DNA from: Desulfobacula sp.
GTDB taxonomy: Bacteria > Desulfobacterota > Desulfobacteria > Desulfobacterales > Desulfobacteraceae
Direction: 5' to 3'
NCBI GenBank assembly: GCA_013792075.1
Contig: VMSR01000077.1
Location: 1 to 57,129, forward strand
Length of the DNA stretch: 57,129 bases
Part shown: in pieces, positions 18,035 through 26,393 of the stretch
Numbering within the stretch: the stretch's first letter is position 1
How the letters are laid out: the number at the start of each line of letters is the position of its first letter
Notes under the pieces: generated by a model
What the model saw: only the letters and a program-made list of their open reading frames with translations
What the model was told of the DNA's origin: nothing
Databases searched by the model: none
Position numbers and translations under genes: made by a program

Positions 18035-19014
18035 TGGATGCGACTGCCAGACAAAGCATTTCAGACTGGGGAAAAAAAAGGACCCAAAATCAACTCATTC
18101 ACATCCTCTCAACAGACCATTGGGAGCAGAAACAATTTGAAGCCTTTGGACGGGAGCTTTCCGCCCTGGTCCCTTCCCTCCGGGTAAAACCATCTGACAA
18201 AAAGCAATCTTTACCCGGATTTCTTCTCAAGGCAAATATTACCTATTCCGCCCTGGCACAGGGCAGGGAATTGCCCCCTTTTCTGAAGGGACTCTCGTGT
18301 ATCTCGGAACAGGCACCCAAGCCGTCGGATTCCATCCAAAAAAGCTTAGACCAGCTTGACCTTCCCTGCAGCCTGACCCTCTATGTTGCCCCCCATTGCC
18401 CCCATTGCCCCGGGGTGGTCGATACACTTTTCCCCCTGGCGGTGTTCTCGGATAAAATTGCACTGCATATCATCGACGGGACCCTGTTTCCGGAAGCAGC
18501 CCAAAGGGACAAAATCATGTCTGCCCCCTGCTTGATCCTTGACAACGGCTTCCAATGGACCGGTGCCGTGGCCCCCGAAGAGGTTCTTTCCATGATCCTG
18601 CACCGGGATCTGTCAAGGCTTTCTGCCCAAACCCTCAAGACCATCCTGGAAAAAGGGGACGCCTCCTGGATATTTCGGGAAATGGCACGGGCTGATAGGA
18701 TATTTGAGGGATTTATCCCCTTGTTGCTGGATGACACCTGGTCCGTGCGCCTGGGTGCCATGGTGGTAGTGGAAACCCTTGGACAAGAACGCCCGGACCT
18801 GGCCTTGCAATTGTGCCCCATGCTAATCAGGGCCTTTGATCAAAAGGATATCCCCATCCAGGGGGATATCCTCTATGCCCTGGGAGAAACAGGAAACCTT
18901 GAAACAAAGGGCTGGCTCCAGGAACGATTAAAGAATCTGGGGAACCAGGAACTCAGGGAAGCTGCAGAAGAGGCCATTGGGGCCATTGAATCAAGGATTG
19001 ACCGGCAGAACTAA
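18031..19014 (+). CDS. Thioredoxin-like (AhpF N-terminal type) and HEAT-repeat protein
   Basis: A 327-aa protein. Residues 15-205 resemble the tandem thioredoxin-fold N-terminal domain of AhpF, with a single redox motif CPHC at 123-126 in YVAPHCPHCPG and the cis-Pro region MSAPCLIL. Residues 205-320 form HEAT-like helical repeats (VRLGAMVVVETLG, DILYALGETGN). It has no flavin domain, so it is not a peroxiredoxin reductase in itself. Its start overlaps the stop of the signalling gene by four bases, so a link between redox state and that protein is plausible, though only from context. Confidence 0.8.
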   Translation: MMDATARQSISDWGKKRTQNQLIHILSTDHWEQKQFEAFGRELSALVPSLRVKPSDKKQSLPGFLLKANITYSALAQGRELPPFLKGLSCISEQAPKPSDSIQKSLDQLDLPCSLTLYVAPHCPHCPGVVDTLFPLAVFSDKIALHIIDGTLFPEAAQRDKIMSAPCLILDNGFQWTGAVAPEEVLSMILHRDLSRLSAQTLKTILEKGDASWIFREMARADRIFEGFIPLLLDDTWSVRLGAMVVVETLGQERPDLALQLCPMLIRAFDQKDIPIQGDILYALGETGNLETKGWLQERLKNLGNQELREAAEEAIGAIESRIDRQN

Positions 19015-19028
19015 TGAAAAACGCTTTC

Positions 19029-19214
19029 TTATTCTGTGTGACTAACGGTCAGTGCCTGGATTCTCTGTCTCGCCGCCTGGACAACTTCCCCGTCCTGATC
19101 TTTTTCGACGATGGATTCCAATAGGGTCACATCCGTTGTTTTGCCGATAAATTTAATCCTGACCTGCGGATTGGAATGTACATACTTGGGAACAAAAAAA
19201 TCTGAAAATTTCAT
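19029..19214 (-). CDS. Small single-unit HEAT-like protein
   Basis: A 61-aa protein beginning FSDFFVPKYVHSNPQVRIKF and followed by one HEAT-like helical pair (LLESIVEKDQDGEVVQAARQ). Its opening resembles larger HEAT-repeat proteins of sulfate reducers, cut down to one unit. AAGGAGGGT lies a few bases before the ATG, a strong sign that it is translated. It converges on the thioredoxin/HEAT gene. Role unknown. Confidence 0.7.
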   Translation of the reverse strand: MKFSDFFVPKYVHSNPQVRIKFIGKTTDVTLLESIVEKDQDGEVVQAARQRIQALTVSHTE

Positions 19215-19231
19215 GACACCCTCCTTTATGG

Positions 19232-19396
19232 TTATGGATCACAGGGGTCAGATGCTTTTCCCACATATTGCCGGATAAGTTCGATTGTAACGTCTCCCAT
19301 TGTTCTGCCCTCTTTTACCGCAGTTACCTTGAATTCCTTGTGAAGGTTTTCCGGTATTCTTAACGTCAGCTGTTTTATTTTAAGTTTTTCATCCAT
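19232..19396 (-). CDS. 54-aa ribbon-helix-helix (Arc/CopG-type) regulator
   Basis: A small open frame encoding 54 aa. Its N-terminus reads KQLTLRIPENLHKEFK, the beta strand and first helix of a ribbon-helix-helix DNA-binding domain, followed by the second helix GRTMGDVTIELIRQYV. Proteins of this size are usually antitoxins or plasmid and phage-type repressors that dimerise. No toxin gene lies next to it on either side, so it may be an orphan. A promoter and three AGACA half-sites stand just upstream, which fits self-repression. It is 17 bases upstream of the HEAT-like gene's start and could be co-transcribed with it. Confidence 0.75.
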   Translation of the reverse strand: MDEKLKIKQLTLRIPENLHKEFKVTAVKEGRTMGDVTIELIRQYVGKASDPCDP

Positions 19397-19447
19397 GGAG
19401 CATCATCCGATTCTTTTTAAAAATTCATCCAAACCCCGTATAGTTTT

Positions 19448-19481
19448 ATAAAAGACAGAAAAATGTCTATATGTCAAGACA
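19448..19481 (-). promoter_or_regulatory. Promoter and operator of the ribbon-helix-helix gene
   Basis: On the minus strand TTGACA (19472-19477), an 18-base spacer and TTTTAT (19448-19453) form a promoter. AGACA/TGTCT half-sites at 19453-19457, 19464-19468 and 19477-19481 alternate in orientation across it. This arrangement suits a small dimeric repressor binding over its own promoter. Confidence 0.55.
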
Positions 19482-19625
19482 TAAATTATAAAGCCCAACA
19501 CCCCTACAAAATATTTTGCATTGCATTTGGTTTTATTTGGATGATATTTTGATGTGATTCGGTCACATCCGGCAAAGGAACCAGTTGTTTGAAAACGCTT
19601 TAACGACAATAAGGATAATAGGCAA

Positions 19626-20087
19626 ATGGAAAACCTCATCAAAAAATATGCATTGACCCCCCACCCGGAAGGCGGATATTTCAGGGAAATATACCGGTCT
19701 GCCCAGACACTTCAATCCGGGCGCGTCCCCCAAAAAAGAAATGCCGTTACCCATATTTATTTTTTGCTGGTAAAAGGCCAGATCAGTAGGTTCCACCGGG
19801 TAATCCACGATGAAATCTGGAATTTCTATGAAGGGGACCCCCTTCAATTGATTCAATTTACGACCACCGGGATAGGGGCAAAGACCCTGGGGCCGGGCGG
19901 CAATGGATATGCGGCCGTCGTACCCGGCAACACCTGGCAGGCGGCTGCCACCCTTGGCCGTTACAGCCTTATGGGCTGCACCGTGGCACCGGGGTTTGAT
20001 TTTGCCGATTTCTCGTTTTTAAGGGATATCCCTGACGAACTTGCGCGGTTCAGGGCCGGGCAAACCGGGTATGATTCTTTTTTGTAA
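19626..20087 (+). CDS. DUF985 cupin-fold protein
   Basis: A 153-aa protein of the DUF985 (cupin_5) family. Family marks are HPEGGYFREIYRS near the start, the IYFLL strand, the metal-site region RFHRVIHDEIWNFYEGDPLQL, VVPGNTWQAA and GCTVAPGFDFADF. These are small beta-barrel proteins whose substrate is unknown. It is a single gene. The stop lies 17 bases from the convergent end of the Lon-like protease gene. Confidence 0.9.
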   Translation: MENLIKKYALTPHPEGGYFREIYRSAQTLQSGRVPQKRNAVTHIYFLLVKGQISRFHRVIHDEIWNFYEGDPLQLIQFTTTGIGAKTLGPGGNGYAAVVPGNTWQAAATLGRYSLMGCTVAPGFDFADFSFLRDIPDELARFRAGQTGYDSFL

Positions 20088-20104
20088 ACAAACCCTCATC
20101 GCTC

Positions 20105-22477
20105 CTATTCAAATGCCCGGGACCTTTCGTGGTATTTTTCCAGTTTTTTCTGAACAAGGCCGAACACGGTCTTGTCCGGGTAATGAAACTGGGCATCCGC
20201 TTTTCCGGCGCGAATACCCGTGAGCACCTCTATGCCCTGTTCAATGGAGGCCACCGCATAAATATGGAACTTTCCTTCCCCAACGGCCTTAACCACATCT
20301 GTCCTGAGCATGAGATTTTTTACATTGGCAGCCGGGATCATCACTCCCTGGTCGCCGGTCAGACCCTTTTTGACACAGACATCATAAAACCCTTCTATCT
20401 TCTCGTTGACCCCCCCGATGGCCTGGATCTCCCCTTTTTGATTCACCGATCCTGTAACGGCAATCCCCTGGCGGATTGGAACATTTGACAGGCTTGAGAG
20501 AACGGCATAGAGCTCGGTTGAAGAGGCACTGTCCCCGTCTATGCCGTCATAGCTCTGCTCAAAGGTGATACTGATACTGACGCTCAAAGGATAATTCTGG
20601 GCAAACATGCGCCCCACATACCCGGAAACAATCATCACCCCCTTGTCGTGGGTCTGGCCCGACATATCCGCCTCGTGCTCCACATTGATAATCCCGGGAG
20701 TTCCCATATAGGATTCGGCCGTAATCCGTGTGGGTCTTCCGAAAGCAATCTCCCCTATGCTGTAAACAGCCAGGGCATTGACCTGTCCTGTCATGCTTCC
20801 TGAGACATCCAGAAGGATAGAGTGATCGTCAAACCCCTGCTGGACCTTTTCCTCGTAAAGATTGTGGCGAAACCTGTGGGCAGTGATCGCCTTTAAAACA
20901 AATTCACCGGAGACCACATTCGCCCTGTCTTTTTTCGCCCAATAATCGGCCTCCTTGAGCAGCCCTGTTACCTGCCCAAACCTCAGGGAAAGTTTTTTCT
21001 TGTCCTCAACCATGCGGCTGCCGTATTCCAGTATGGCCGATACGCCGCAGGGGGTAAAAGGTAACAGATTTTCATCCCTGCAGGCCCTTGCTATAAACCT
21101 TGCATACTTGAGTTCATTCTCTTGTGTCAGATCCGCCTCGTAATCAAAATCCGCCCTGACCTTGAATATTTTATTAAACTTGCCATCTTCCTGCTGCAAT
21201 ACCATAAACGGTTCATAACTGCCCAAAAGGATAACCTTGACATCCACGGGGATGGGAAGGGGTTTTAAAAGACTTGCGCCCATTGCCGATTGATCCGGCA
21301 AATCTTCTATGTTCAGGGCCTGATTCTGGAGGGTGGTCTTTAATGTCTCCCATATATGAGGATTCATCAGCAAAGGCTCGATCTCAAGGACCAGGTATCC
21401 CTTATGGGCCTTTAAAACAGATCCGGCCCTGATCTTGGAAAAATCGCCCGATTCTCCCACTGGATTTCTTTCTATTTTTCCGAAAAGATTCTGAAACCCG
21501 GGGCTGGTTTCAACTACGACCGGCGCCCCTTTTTCGTTTTTCCGGTCGCACAAAACATTCACCCGGTAGCGGGCGATCAGGGAATCGGCCATCATCAAAA
21601 GCCCCTGCTCGGCCTGGGAGTTTCCTGCTTCCAAAAACAATGCCACATTTTCAACAATATCCCTTTGGACATTTTTTAAATAAACTTCGATTCCGGGACT
21701 GTGGCCAAAGGTGTCTTCCATGGTTTCGATCTGCCGGGATACGATGGAGAATGCCTGTTCCTCCACCTGTTTTTTGAATTCTTTTTTCATTTCCCGGGCA
21801 AGCTTTCCCATCTCCCTGAGTGCAAGGTTCAGTTTGTCCTGGACCTTTGCCAAATTTGCCTGGATGACCGCCTTTGTCCGTTCATCACAGGCCTGATATT
21901 TCTCGGCAGGAATCGGCTGCCCCTCCTTGATGGGTACGGCCTGGTATTCTTTTTCCGTCTGCAGGATTCCCACATCAAGGGCGGCCCCAAAGGTCTCAAC
22001 TTCCGTAAAAATCAAGTTCTGCTGATCCGTATATTTTTCCTGGGTCTCTTTTCTGGTTCTTTGGAACCTATCGGATTCAAAGGACCTGGGAATTTTGATT
22101 TTCAGGGTTTCCACAAACCTTGCCATTCTCCGGGCAAAGACAGCGGCTGTACCGGATTTCATTTCCAGGGCGACCGGGCAGTATTCATCATCAAAATTAT
22201 ACACCAGACACAGGTCCGGCGGGGTTTCCAACTGCGCGGCATGCCGGGTGAGGATATCCTTCACGATACTGGATTTTCCCGTTCCTTCATATCCTGTAAC
22301 AAATATATTGTATCCCGGGCCCTTCATATTCAGACCAAAATCAATGGCCTCCACTGCCCGTTTTTGTCCGATGACCGTATCAAGGGGTTCCAGATCTTGG
22401 GTGGTTTTAAATACAAAAACAGGCGAATCACATTTCCTTGTCAGATCTGCTGTCGCCACACTGAATTTTCCTGCCAT
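20105..22477 (-). CDS. Lon-like ATP-dependent protease (AAA_32 type)
   Basis: A 790-aa protein. The N-terminal ATPase region has the P-loop GYEGTGKSS around residue 62. A long coiled region follows (about 190-290). The C-terminal S16 protease domain has the catalytic Ser in DGDSASSTELYAV and the Lys in GVNEKIEGFYDVC. This family differs from classical LonA by lacking the LAN domain and having the inserted coiled coil. It probably degrades damaged or regulatory proteins in the cytosol; substrates are unknown. AGGAGAG precedes the ATG. It is divergent from the cupin operon. Confidence 0.9.
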   Translation of the reverse strand: MAGKFSVATADLTRKCDSPVFVFKTTQDLEPLDTVIGQKRAVEAIDFGLNMKGPGYNIFVTGYEGTGKSSIVKDILTRHAAQLETPPDLCLVYNFDDEYCPVALEMKSGTAAVFARRMARFVETLKIKIPRSFESDRFQRTRKETQEKYTDQQNLIFTEVETFGAALDVGILQTEKEYQAVPIKEGQPIPAEKYQACDERTKAVIQANLAKVQDKLNLALREMGKLAREMKKEFKKQVEEQAFSIVSRQIETMEDTFGHSPGIEVYLKNVQRDIVENVALFLEAGNSQAEQGLLMMADSLIARYRVNVLCDRKNEKGAPVVVETSPGFQNLFGKIERNPVGESGDFSKIRAGSVLKAHKGYLVLEIEPLLMNPHIWETLKTTLQNQALNIEDLPDQSAMGASLLKPLPIPVDVKVILLGSYEPFMVLQQEDGKFNKIFKVRADFDYEADLTQENELKYARFIARACRDENLLPFTPCGVSAILEYGSRMVEDKKKLSLRFGQVTGLLKEADYWAKKDRANVVSGEFVLKAITAHRFRHNLYEEKVQQGFDDHSILLDVSGSMTGQVNALAVYSIGEIAFGRPTRITAESYMGTPGIINVEHEADMSGQTHDKGVMIVSGYVGRMFAQNYPLSVSISITFEQSYDGIDGDSASSTELYAVLSSLSNVPIRQGIAVTGSVNQKGEIQAIGGVNEKIEGFYDVCVKKGLTGDQGVMIPAANVKNLMLRTDVVKAVGEGKFHIYAVASIEQGIEVLTGIRAGKADAQFHYPDKTVFGLVQKKLEKYHERSRAFE

Positions 22478-22582
22478 GGTTCTCTCCTATAAACACTATC
22501 AAATAGTTTTATTGACAACGCCCCATTGAATCGCATATTTTTATCTTAAGAAGACAGATAACCCCCTTGAGGAGATAAATCA

Positions 22583-22933
22583 ATGAAAGTGATCAATTAT
22601 ACAGATATATTACCCGTGACCATGGACAATGACATGGTGAAAAATGTCGCAGGGCGATTGCTGATCGGCCGGGAAGACGGGGCGAATAATTTTTCCATGC
22701 GCCTTTTTGAAATGGGATCAAAGGGGCATACCCCCAAACACAGCCACCCCTGGGAACACGAGGTTTTTGTCCACAAAGGCACAGGAGAAGTCTTTATGGA
22801 CGGCCAATGGCATTCGTTGTCAGAAGGTTCGGCAATTTTTGTCCCCCCCAATGTGGAACACCAGTTCCGCAATACCGCAGACAAGGATTTTGCCTTTGTC
22901 TGTCTGGTGCCGCCGACTGCGCCGGAATTATAA
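22583..22933 (+). CDS. Cupin domain protein
   Basis: A 116-aa single-domain cupin. Metal-binding histidines appear in the first motif (HTPKHSHPWEHEVFV) and the second motif (FVPPNVEHQFRN). GGAG precedes the start. Its stop overlaps the next start (TAATG), so it is the first gene of an apparent three-gene operon with the GalT-like protein and a 135-aa protein. The ligand is not known; sugar or nucleotide-sugar chemistry would fit the neighbour. Confidence 0.85.
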   Translation: MKVINYTDILPVTMDNDMVKNVAGRLLIGREDGANNFSMRLFEMGSKGHTPKHSHPWEHEVFVHKGTGEVFMDGQWHSLSEGSAIFVPPNVEHQFRNTADKDFAFVCLVPPTAPEL

Positions 22934-24543
22934 TGAAACCAAGAACCTGTGTGGATCCTTCGGGTGTTTTCAGGGTGGGTATCCACCATCCCGAATTTGA
23001 GGTTAAAAACCTCAGGGAGAATGCCTATCCTGAAATTTTGGGACAGCTTTCCGACAGCACCCCTGTTGACAACCTGATAAATTTTCCCAAAGGAGTTGTC
23101 CGGGAGCCGTGTGCAGACACGATATTTGAAATTGCCAACCCCTTCCCCTTCAGGGGCACCACCTTTATCAATTCCGCCTGGGCAGACAGCCATGCCGGCC
23201 GACCCGAAACCATCGGTATCCCCCTGCCCGCCCCCTGCTCATTGCTCCAAAGCCTTGACCAGTGGCGCCCGGAACTTGGGTCCCAAGACAAAGAACGGCT
23301 GTTGGCACTCTTGCCCCACCCCCTTCTCCTTGCCCTGGCCCAGGCCTCCACTGATCCCCGGGAGCTTGTGCTCCTGGCCCGAAAAGCCTGCAATCTCCTG
23401 TTTGAACAGGGATCCGATGTGCCCTGGGGCATTGGATACACAACCCGAAAAGATGGCAGTGTCATCCCGGACGTCTACGACCAGGAGGTATTTGAGGTGC
23501 TGGTCAACAACCCATACCTGCCCGATGCCTATAAAAAGGCCCTGGTTCTCAGGCCCGGGGTCCAGGGAAGAAGTGAAATCATTGGGGAGCATGGATCCAA
23601 AGGCAGTCCTGCCCATGTGTTTGAATACCTGAGACGCAACTCCTATATCCCCTGGGGTCATTTTGCATCCAACATGGCCGATGATGCCATCCGTTACAGG
23701 GCAAGGGATCTGACATCCGAAGACATGACCGGCCTGCGCCATCTTTATTACCAGCGGGTCTATGTCCGGGTGGCAGACCAGCTTGGCATTGCCCTGCCGC
23801 CTTCCGGCAAATGCCTTTGCCCGGACGAACTGGAGGCGCTTCGCAAATCAATTGTCCGGGCACTTGGGTCAGATCCGAAAAAACCGCTTTTTTTTAACAG
23901 CGCTTTGTGGGGATGGAATTTTGGCTTCGGAATGGCCCAGTCCGGCCACAGGCTCCACGCCTCCCACCAGATGATTCACCAGCAAAATAGCCTGGTGCCC
24001 GAAAAAATAACAGACACCCGGGGAAATGACTATGCCTGTTTTTCCTGCGGTGATCTGGTAACGGATTTTATCAATGACTTCAAAGCGTCCACGGGCACCC
24101 ATTTTTTTGACGCCTATCTTGGGGCCATCCAAAACAATGAACGCACAGACGGGAAAAAGATCGGCCAATCTTCGCTCATTGTCCATGAAAATGACCAGGT
24201 GATCTTGTTTGCCCCCAAAGCCCAGGTCAGTGAATGGGAGCTTCAGCTTATGACCAAAACCCCCTGCAGCAGCGTTCTGGAAGCTGACACCCCACTGAGA
24301 AAAGCCCTGGACCATGCCATGCGCATTGCCATCCAGGTGCTTGAACGCCTGGGGGCCCAGATGGTCACGGCCATTGAACTGGGCGGCCGCTTTGACAGAC
24401 CGGGCACAAGACAGCATCTAGTATATGCATTTATCCCGAAGCTTCCCTATGCCCCGGGAACCTTTTCCGAAGCACAGCTTCGATGGATCAGCGGATGCTA
24501 TCCCGAAGATTTCGCCCATGCCTGCCGAAGGGCAATGGTTTAA
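22933..24543 (+). CDS. GalT/HIT-superfamily-like protein, uncharacterised
   Basis: A 536-aa protein I cannot name. The C-terminal 230 residues recall galactose-1-phosphate uridylyltransferase and related HIT-superfamily transferases. HASHQMIHQQ (342-351) could carry the nucleophile His349 and the following Gln351 of the HxHxQ pattern. SLIVHENDQVILFAPK (414-429) recalls the second GalT half. The N-terminal 200 residues have no clear match. A nucleotidyl transfer or phosphorolysis reaction on a sugar nucleotide is a guess from this pattern. The true start is the ATG at 22933, overlapping the cupin stop; upstream in-frame sequence belongs to the cupin gene in another frame. Confidence 0.6.
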   Translation: MKPRTCVDPSGVFRVGIHHPEFEVKNLRENAYPEILGQLSDSTPVDNLINFPKGVVREPCADTIFEIANPFPFRGTTFINSAWADSHAGRPETIGIPLPAPCSLLQSLDQWRPELGSQDKERLLALLPHPLLLALAQASTDPRELVLLARKACNLLFEQGSDVPWGIGYTTRKDGSVIPDVYDQEVFEVLVNNPYLPDAYKKALVLRPGVQGRSEIIGEHGSKGSPAHVFEYLRRNSYIPWGHFASNMADDAIRYRARDLTSEDMTGLRHLYYQRVYVRVADQLGIALPPSGKCLCPDELEALRKSIVRALGSDPKKPLFFNSALWGWNFGFGMAQSGHRLHASHQMIHQQNSLVPEKITDTRGNDYACFSCGDLVTDFINDFKASTGTHFFDAYLGAIQNNERTDGKKIGQSSLIVHENDQVILFAPKAQVSEWELQLMTKTPCSSVLEADTPLRKALDHAMRIAIQVLERLGAQMVTAIELGGRFDRPGTRQHLVYAFIPKLPYAPGTFSEAQLRWISGCYPEDFAHACRRAMV

Positions 24544-24573
24544 CCCAAAACAGATACCAAAGGAGGAGGAACG

Positions 24574-24981
24574 ATGATTCTTCATGATATCTCCTATGAA
24601 TGGGATGGAAAGAGCAAAGCCGGAGAAAAACCCATATCCTGGTGGCCGGGATCCTACCGGGTCAGAATTGTCAAACTTGGGGACAACACCAAAGCCATCG
24701 CATATCTTTTCCCCATTGCCGTGATATTCAAGTCCCAGAAAACCACGGAACCCATGAACACCTCTTTGAGAAATTATATTGATAATTTTGCCACAAAAAT
24801 ATCAATGGCCTATGGCCTTGATATTGAGAAAACCCTGTGGATAGAGCTGGCCGAGCAAATCCAGGTGGCCCAGCTGCATCCGGACAGAAAGCTTTCCGAC
24901 AAGACCCTGTATACCATTTCCTGGCGGCAGGCCAGGCCCAATGAATTGTCCATGATCGCGCCCTATATAAAAGATTTATAG
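24574..24981 (+). CDS. Hypothetical 135-aa protein, third gene of the cupin operon
   Basis: Not recognised. It is rich in aromatic residues at the N-terminus (ISYEWDG, PISWWPGSYRVRIVKLG) and is predicted alpha/beta, with no cysteines or membrane span. It starts 30 bases after the GalT-like gene behind a strong AAAGGAGGAGG, so it is co-transcribed with it. It ends five bases from the convergent glutamate dehydrogenase gene. Confidence 0.7.
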   Translation: MILHDISYEWDGKSKAGEKPISWWPGSYRVRIVKLGDNTKAIAYLFPIAVIFKSQKTTEPMNTSLRNYIDNFATKISMAYGLDIEKTLWIELAEQIQVAQLHPDRKLSDKTLYTISWRQARPNELSMIAPYIKDL

Positions 24982-24985
24982 GGCG

Positions 24986-26335
24986 TCAGACAATCCCCTG
25001 GTCCATCATGGCATCCGCCACCTTGACAAATCCGGCGATATTGGCGCCATTGACGTAGTTGCCCGGGGTTCCGTACGCTTCTGCGGCCCCCATACAGGCC
25101 TTGTGGATACTGTGCATAATCCCCTTGAGTTTTGCTTCCACCTCCTGTCTGGACCACTTGAGCCGCATGGAATTTTGTGACATCTCAAGACCGGAAACAG
25201 CTACCCCGCCTGCATTGGCAGCTTTTCCTGGTGCATAGAGAACCTTGTTGCCAAGAAAAACCTCAATGCCCTCAGGGGTGGTGGGCATGTTGGCACCCTC
25301 GCAAACCGTGGTAATCCCGTTTTTGACCAACGTCTGGGCATCCTTCCCGTTGATTTCATTCTGGGTGGCCGAAGGAAAGGCGCAATCGGCCTTGTGGGCC
25401 CAGAGGGGGTTATGATCGGCACTGGTATCAACGGCCGTAAAAACCGCTTCTGGATATTTTTCAACATAGGCCTTGATCCGGTCCCGTTTTACATTTTTAA
25501 GGTACATGACATGGGCAAGTTTGGCCTCATCAATCCCTTTTTCATCGTAAATATACCCGGACGAATCGGACAGGGTCACCACTTTTCCCCCCAGCTGATT
25601 GATCTTCTGGGTGGTGTACTGGGCCACATTGCCGGACCCCGATACCAGGCAGACCTTATCCTTCAGGCTTTTCTTATGGGTGGCCAGCATTTCATCGGCA
25701 AAATAGACGGATCCGTACCCCGTGGCCTCGGGCCGGATCAGGCTGCCGCCCCAGTTGAGGCTTTTCCCGGTCAGCACCCCGGAGAATTCGTTCTTCAGTT
25801 TTTTGTACATGCCGAACAAATAACCGATTTCCCTGCCGCCAACCCCGATATCACCGGCCGGTACATCGGTATTGGACCCCAGATGGCGAAAGAGTTCGGA
25901 CATGAAACTCTGGCAGAACCGCATCACTTCAAAATCGGATTTTCCCTTGGGATCAAAATCAGAACCGCCCTTTCCTCCGCCAATGGGAAGGGTGGTCAGG
26001 GCATTTTTAAACACCTGTTCAAAGGCCAGAAATTTTAAAATAGAGAGATTAACAGAAGGGTGGAACCGCAACCCCCCTTTGTAAGGCCCTATGGCGGAAC
26101 TCATTTGTATCCTGAACCCCCGGTTGACCTGGACCTTGTTCTGATCATCCACCCAGGGGACCCGGAACACAATCACCCGTTCGGGTTCAACCAGTCGTTC
26201 CATAATCCCTGCATGCCGGTACTCGGCATTACTGTCCAGAACCGGTTTCACGGATTCCACAACCTCGGTGACAGCCTGATGGAATTCTTTCTCATAGGGG
26301 TCTCTTGCCGTTACAATGTCCATTATTGTACCCAT
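24986..26335 (-). CDS. gdhA: NADP-type glutamate dehydrogenase
   Basis: A 449-aa hexameric-class glutamate dehydrogenase, normal length for NADP-specific bacterial GdhA. It shows KGGLRFHPSVN, the catalytic Lys region GGGKGGSDFDPKGKS, the PAGDIGVGGREI motif and the Rossmann fingerprint SGSGNVAQY. It aminates 2-oxoglutarate to glutamate. AGGAG lies six bases before the start. It follows the large NAD-type glutamate dehydrogenase with about 60 bases between, so both may share a transcript and form an assimilatory/catabolic pair. Confidence 0.95.
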   Translation of the reverse strand: MGTIMDIVTARDPYEKEFHQAVTEVVESVKPVLDSNAEYRHAGIMERLVEPERVIVFRVPWVDDQNKVQVNRGFRIQMSSAIGPYKGGLRFHPSVNLSILKFLAFEQVFKNALTTLPIGGGKGGSDFDPKGKSDFEVMRFCQSFMSELFRHLGSNTDVPAGDIGVGGREIGYLFGMYKKLKNEFSGVLTGKSLNWGGSLIRPEATGYGSVYFADEMLATHKKSLKDKVCLVSGSGNVAQYTTQKINQLGGKVVTLSDSSGYIYDEKGIDEAKLAHVMYLKNVKRDRIKAYVEKYPEAVFTAVDTSADHNPLWAHKADCAFPSATQNEINGKDAQTLVKNGITTVCEGANMPTTPEGIEVFLGNKVLYAPGKAANAGGVAVSGLEMSQNSMRLKWSRQEVEAKLKGIMHSIHKACMGAAEAYGTPGNYVNGANIAGFVKVADAMMDQGIV

Positions 26336-26393
26336 TTTCGACTCCTGTTCTCTGTTAACGTTTTATAGATACTTCTCCCTCCATAACCGGCCT

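Noticed and set aside
19403-19642. Minus-strand 79-aa frame upstream of the ribbon-helix-helix gene as a possible toxin
   Set aside because: It runs through the AGACA operator and promoter region, starts inside the DUF985 gene, and has no toxin motif.
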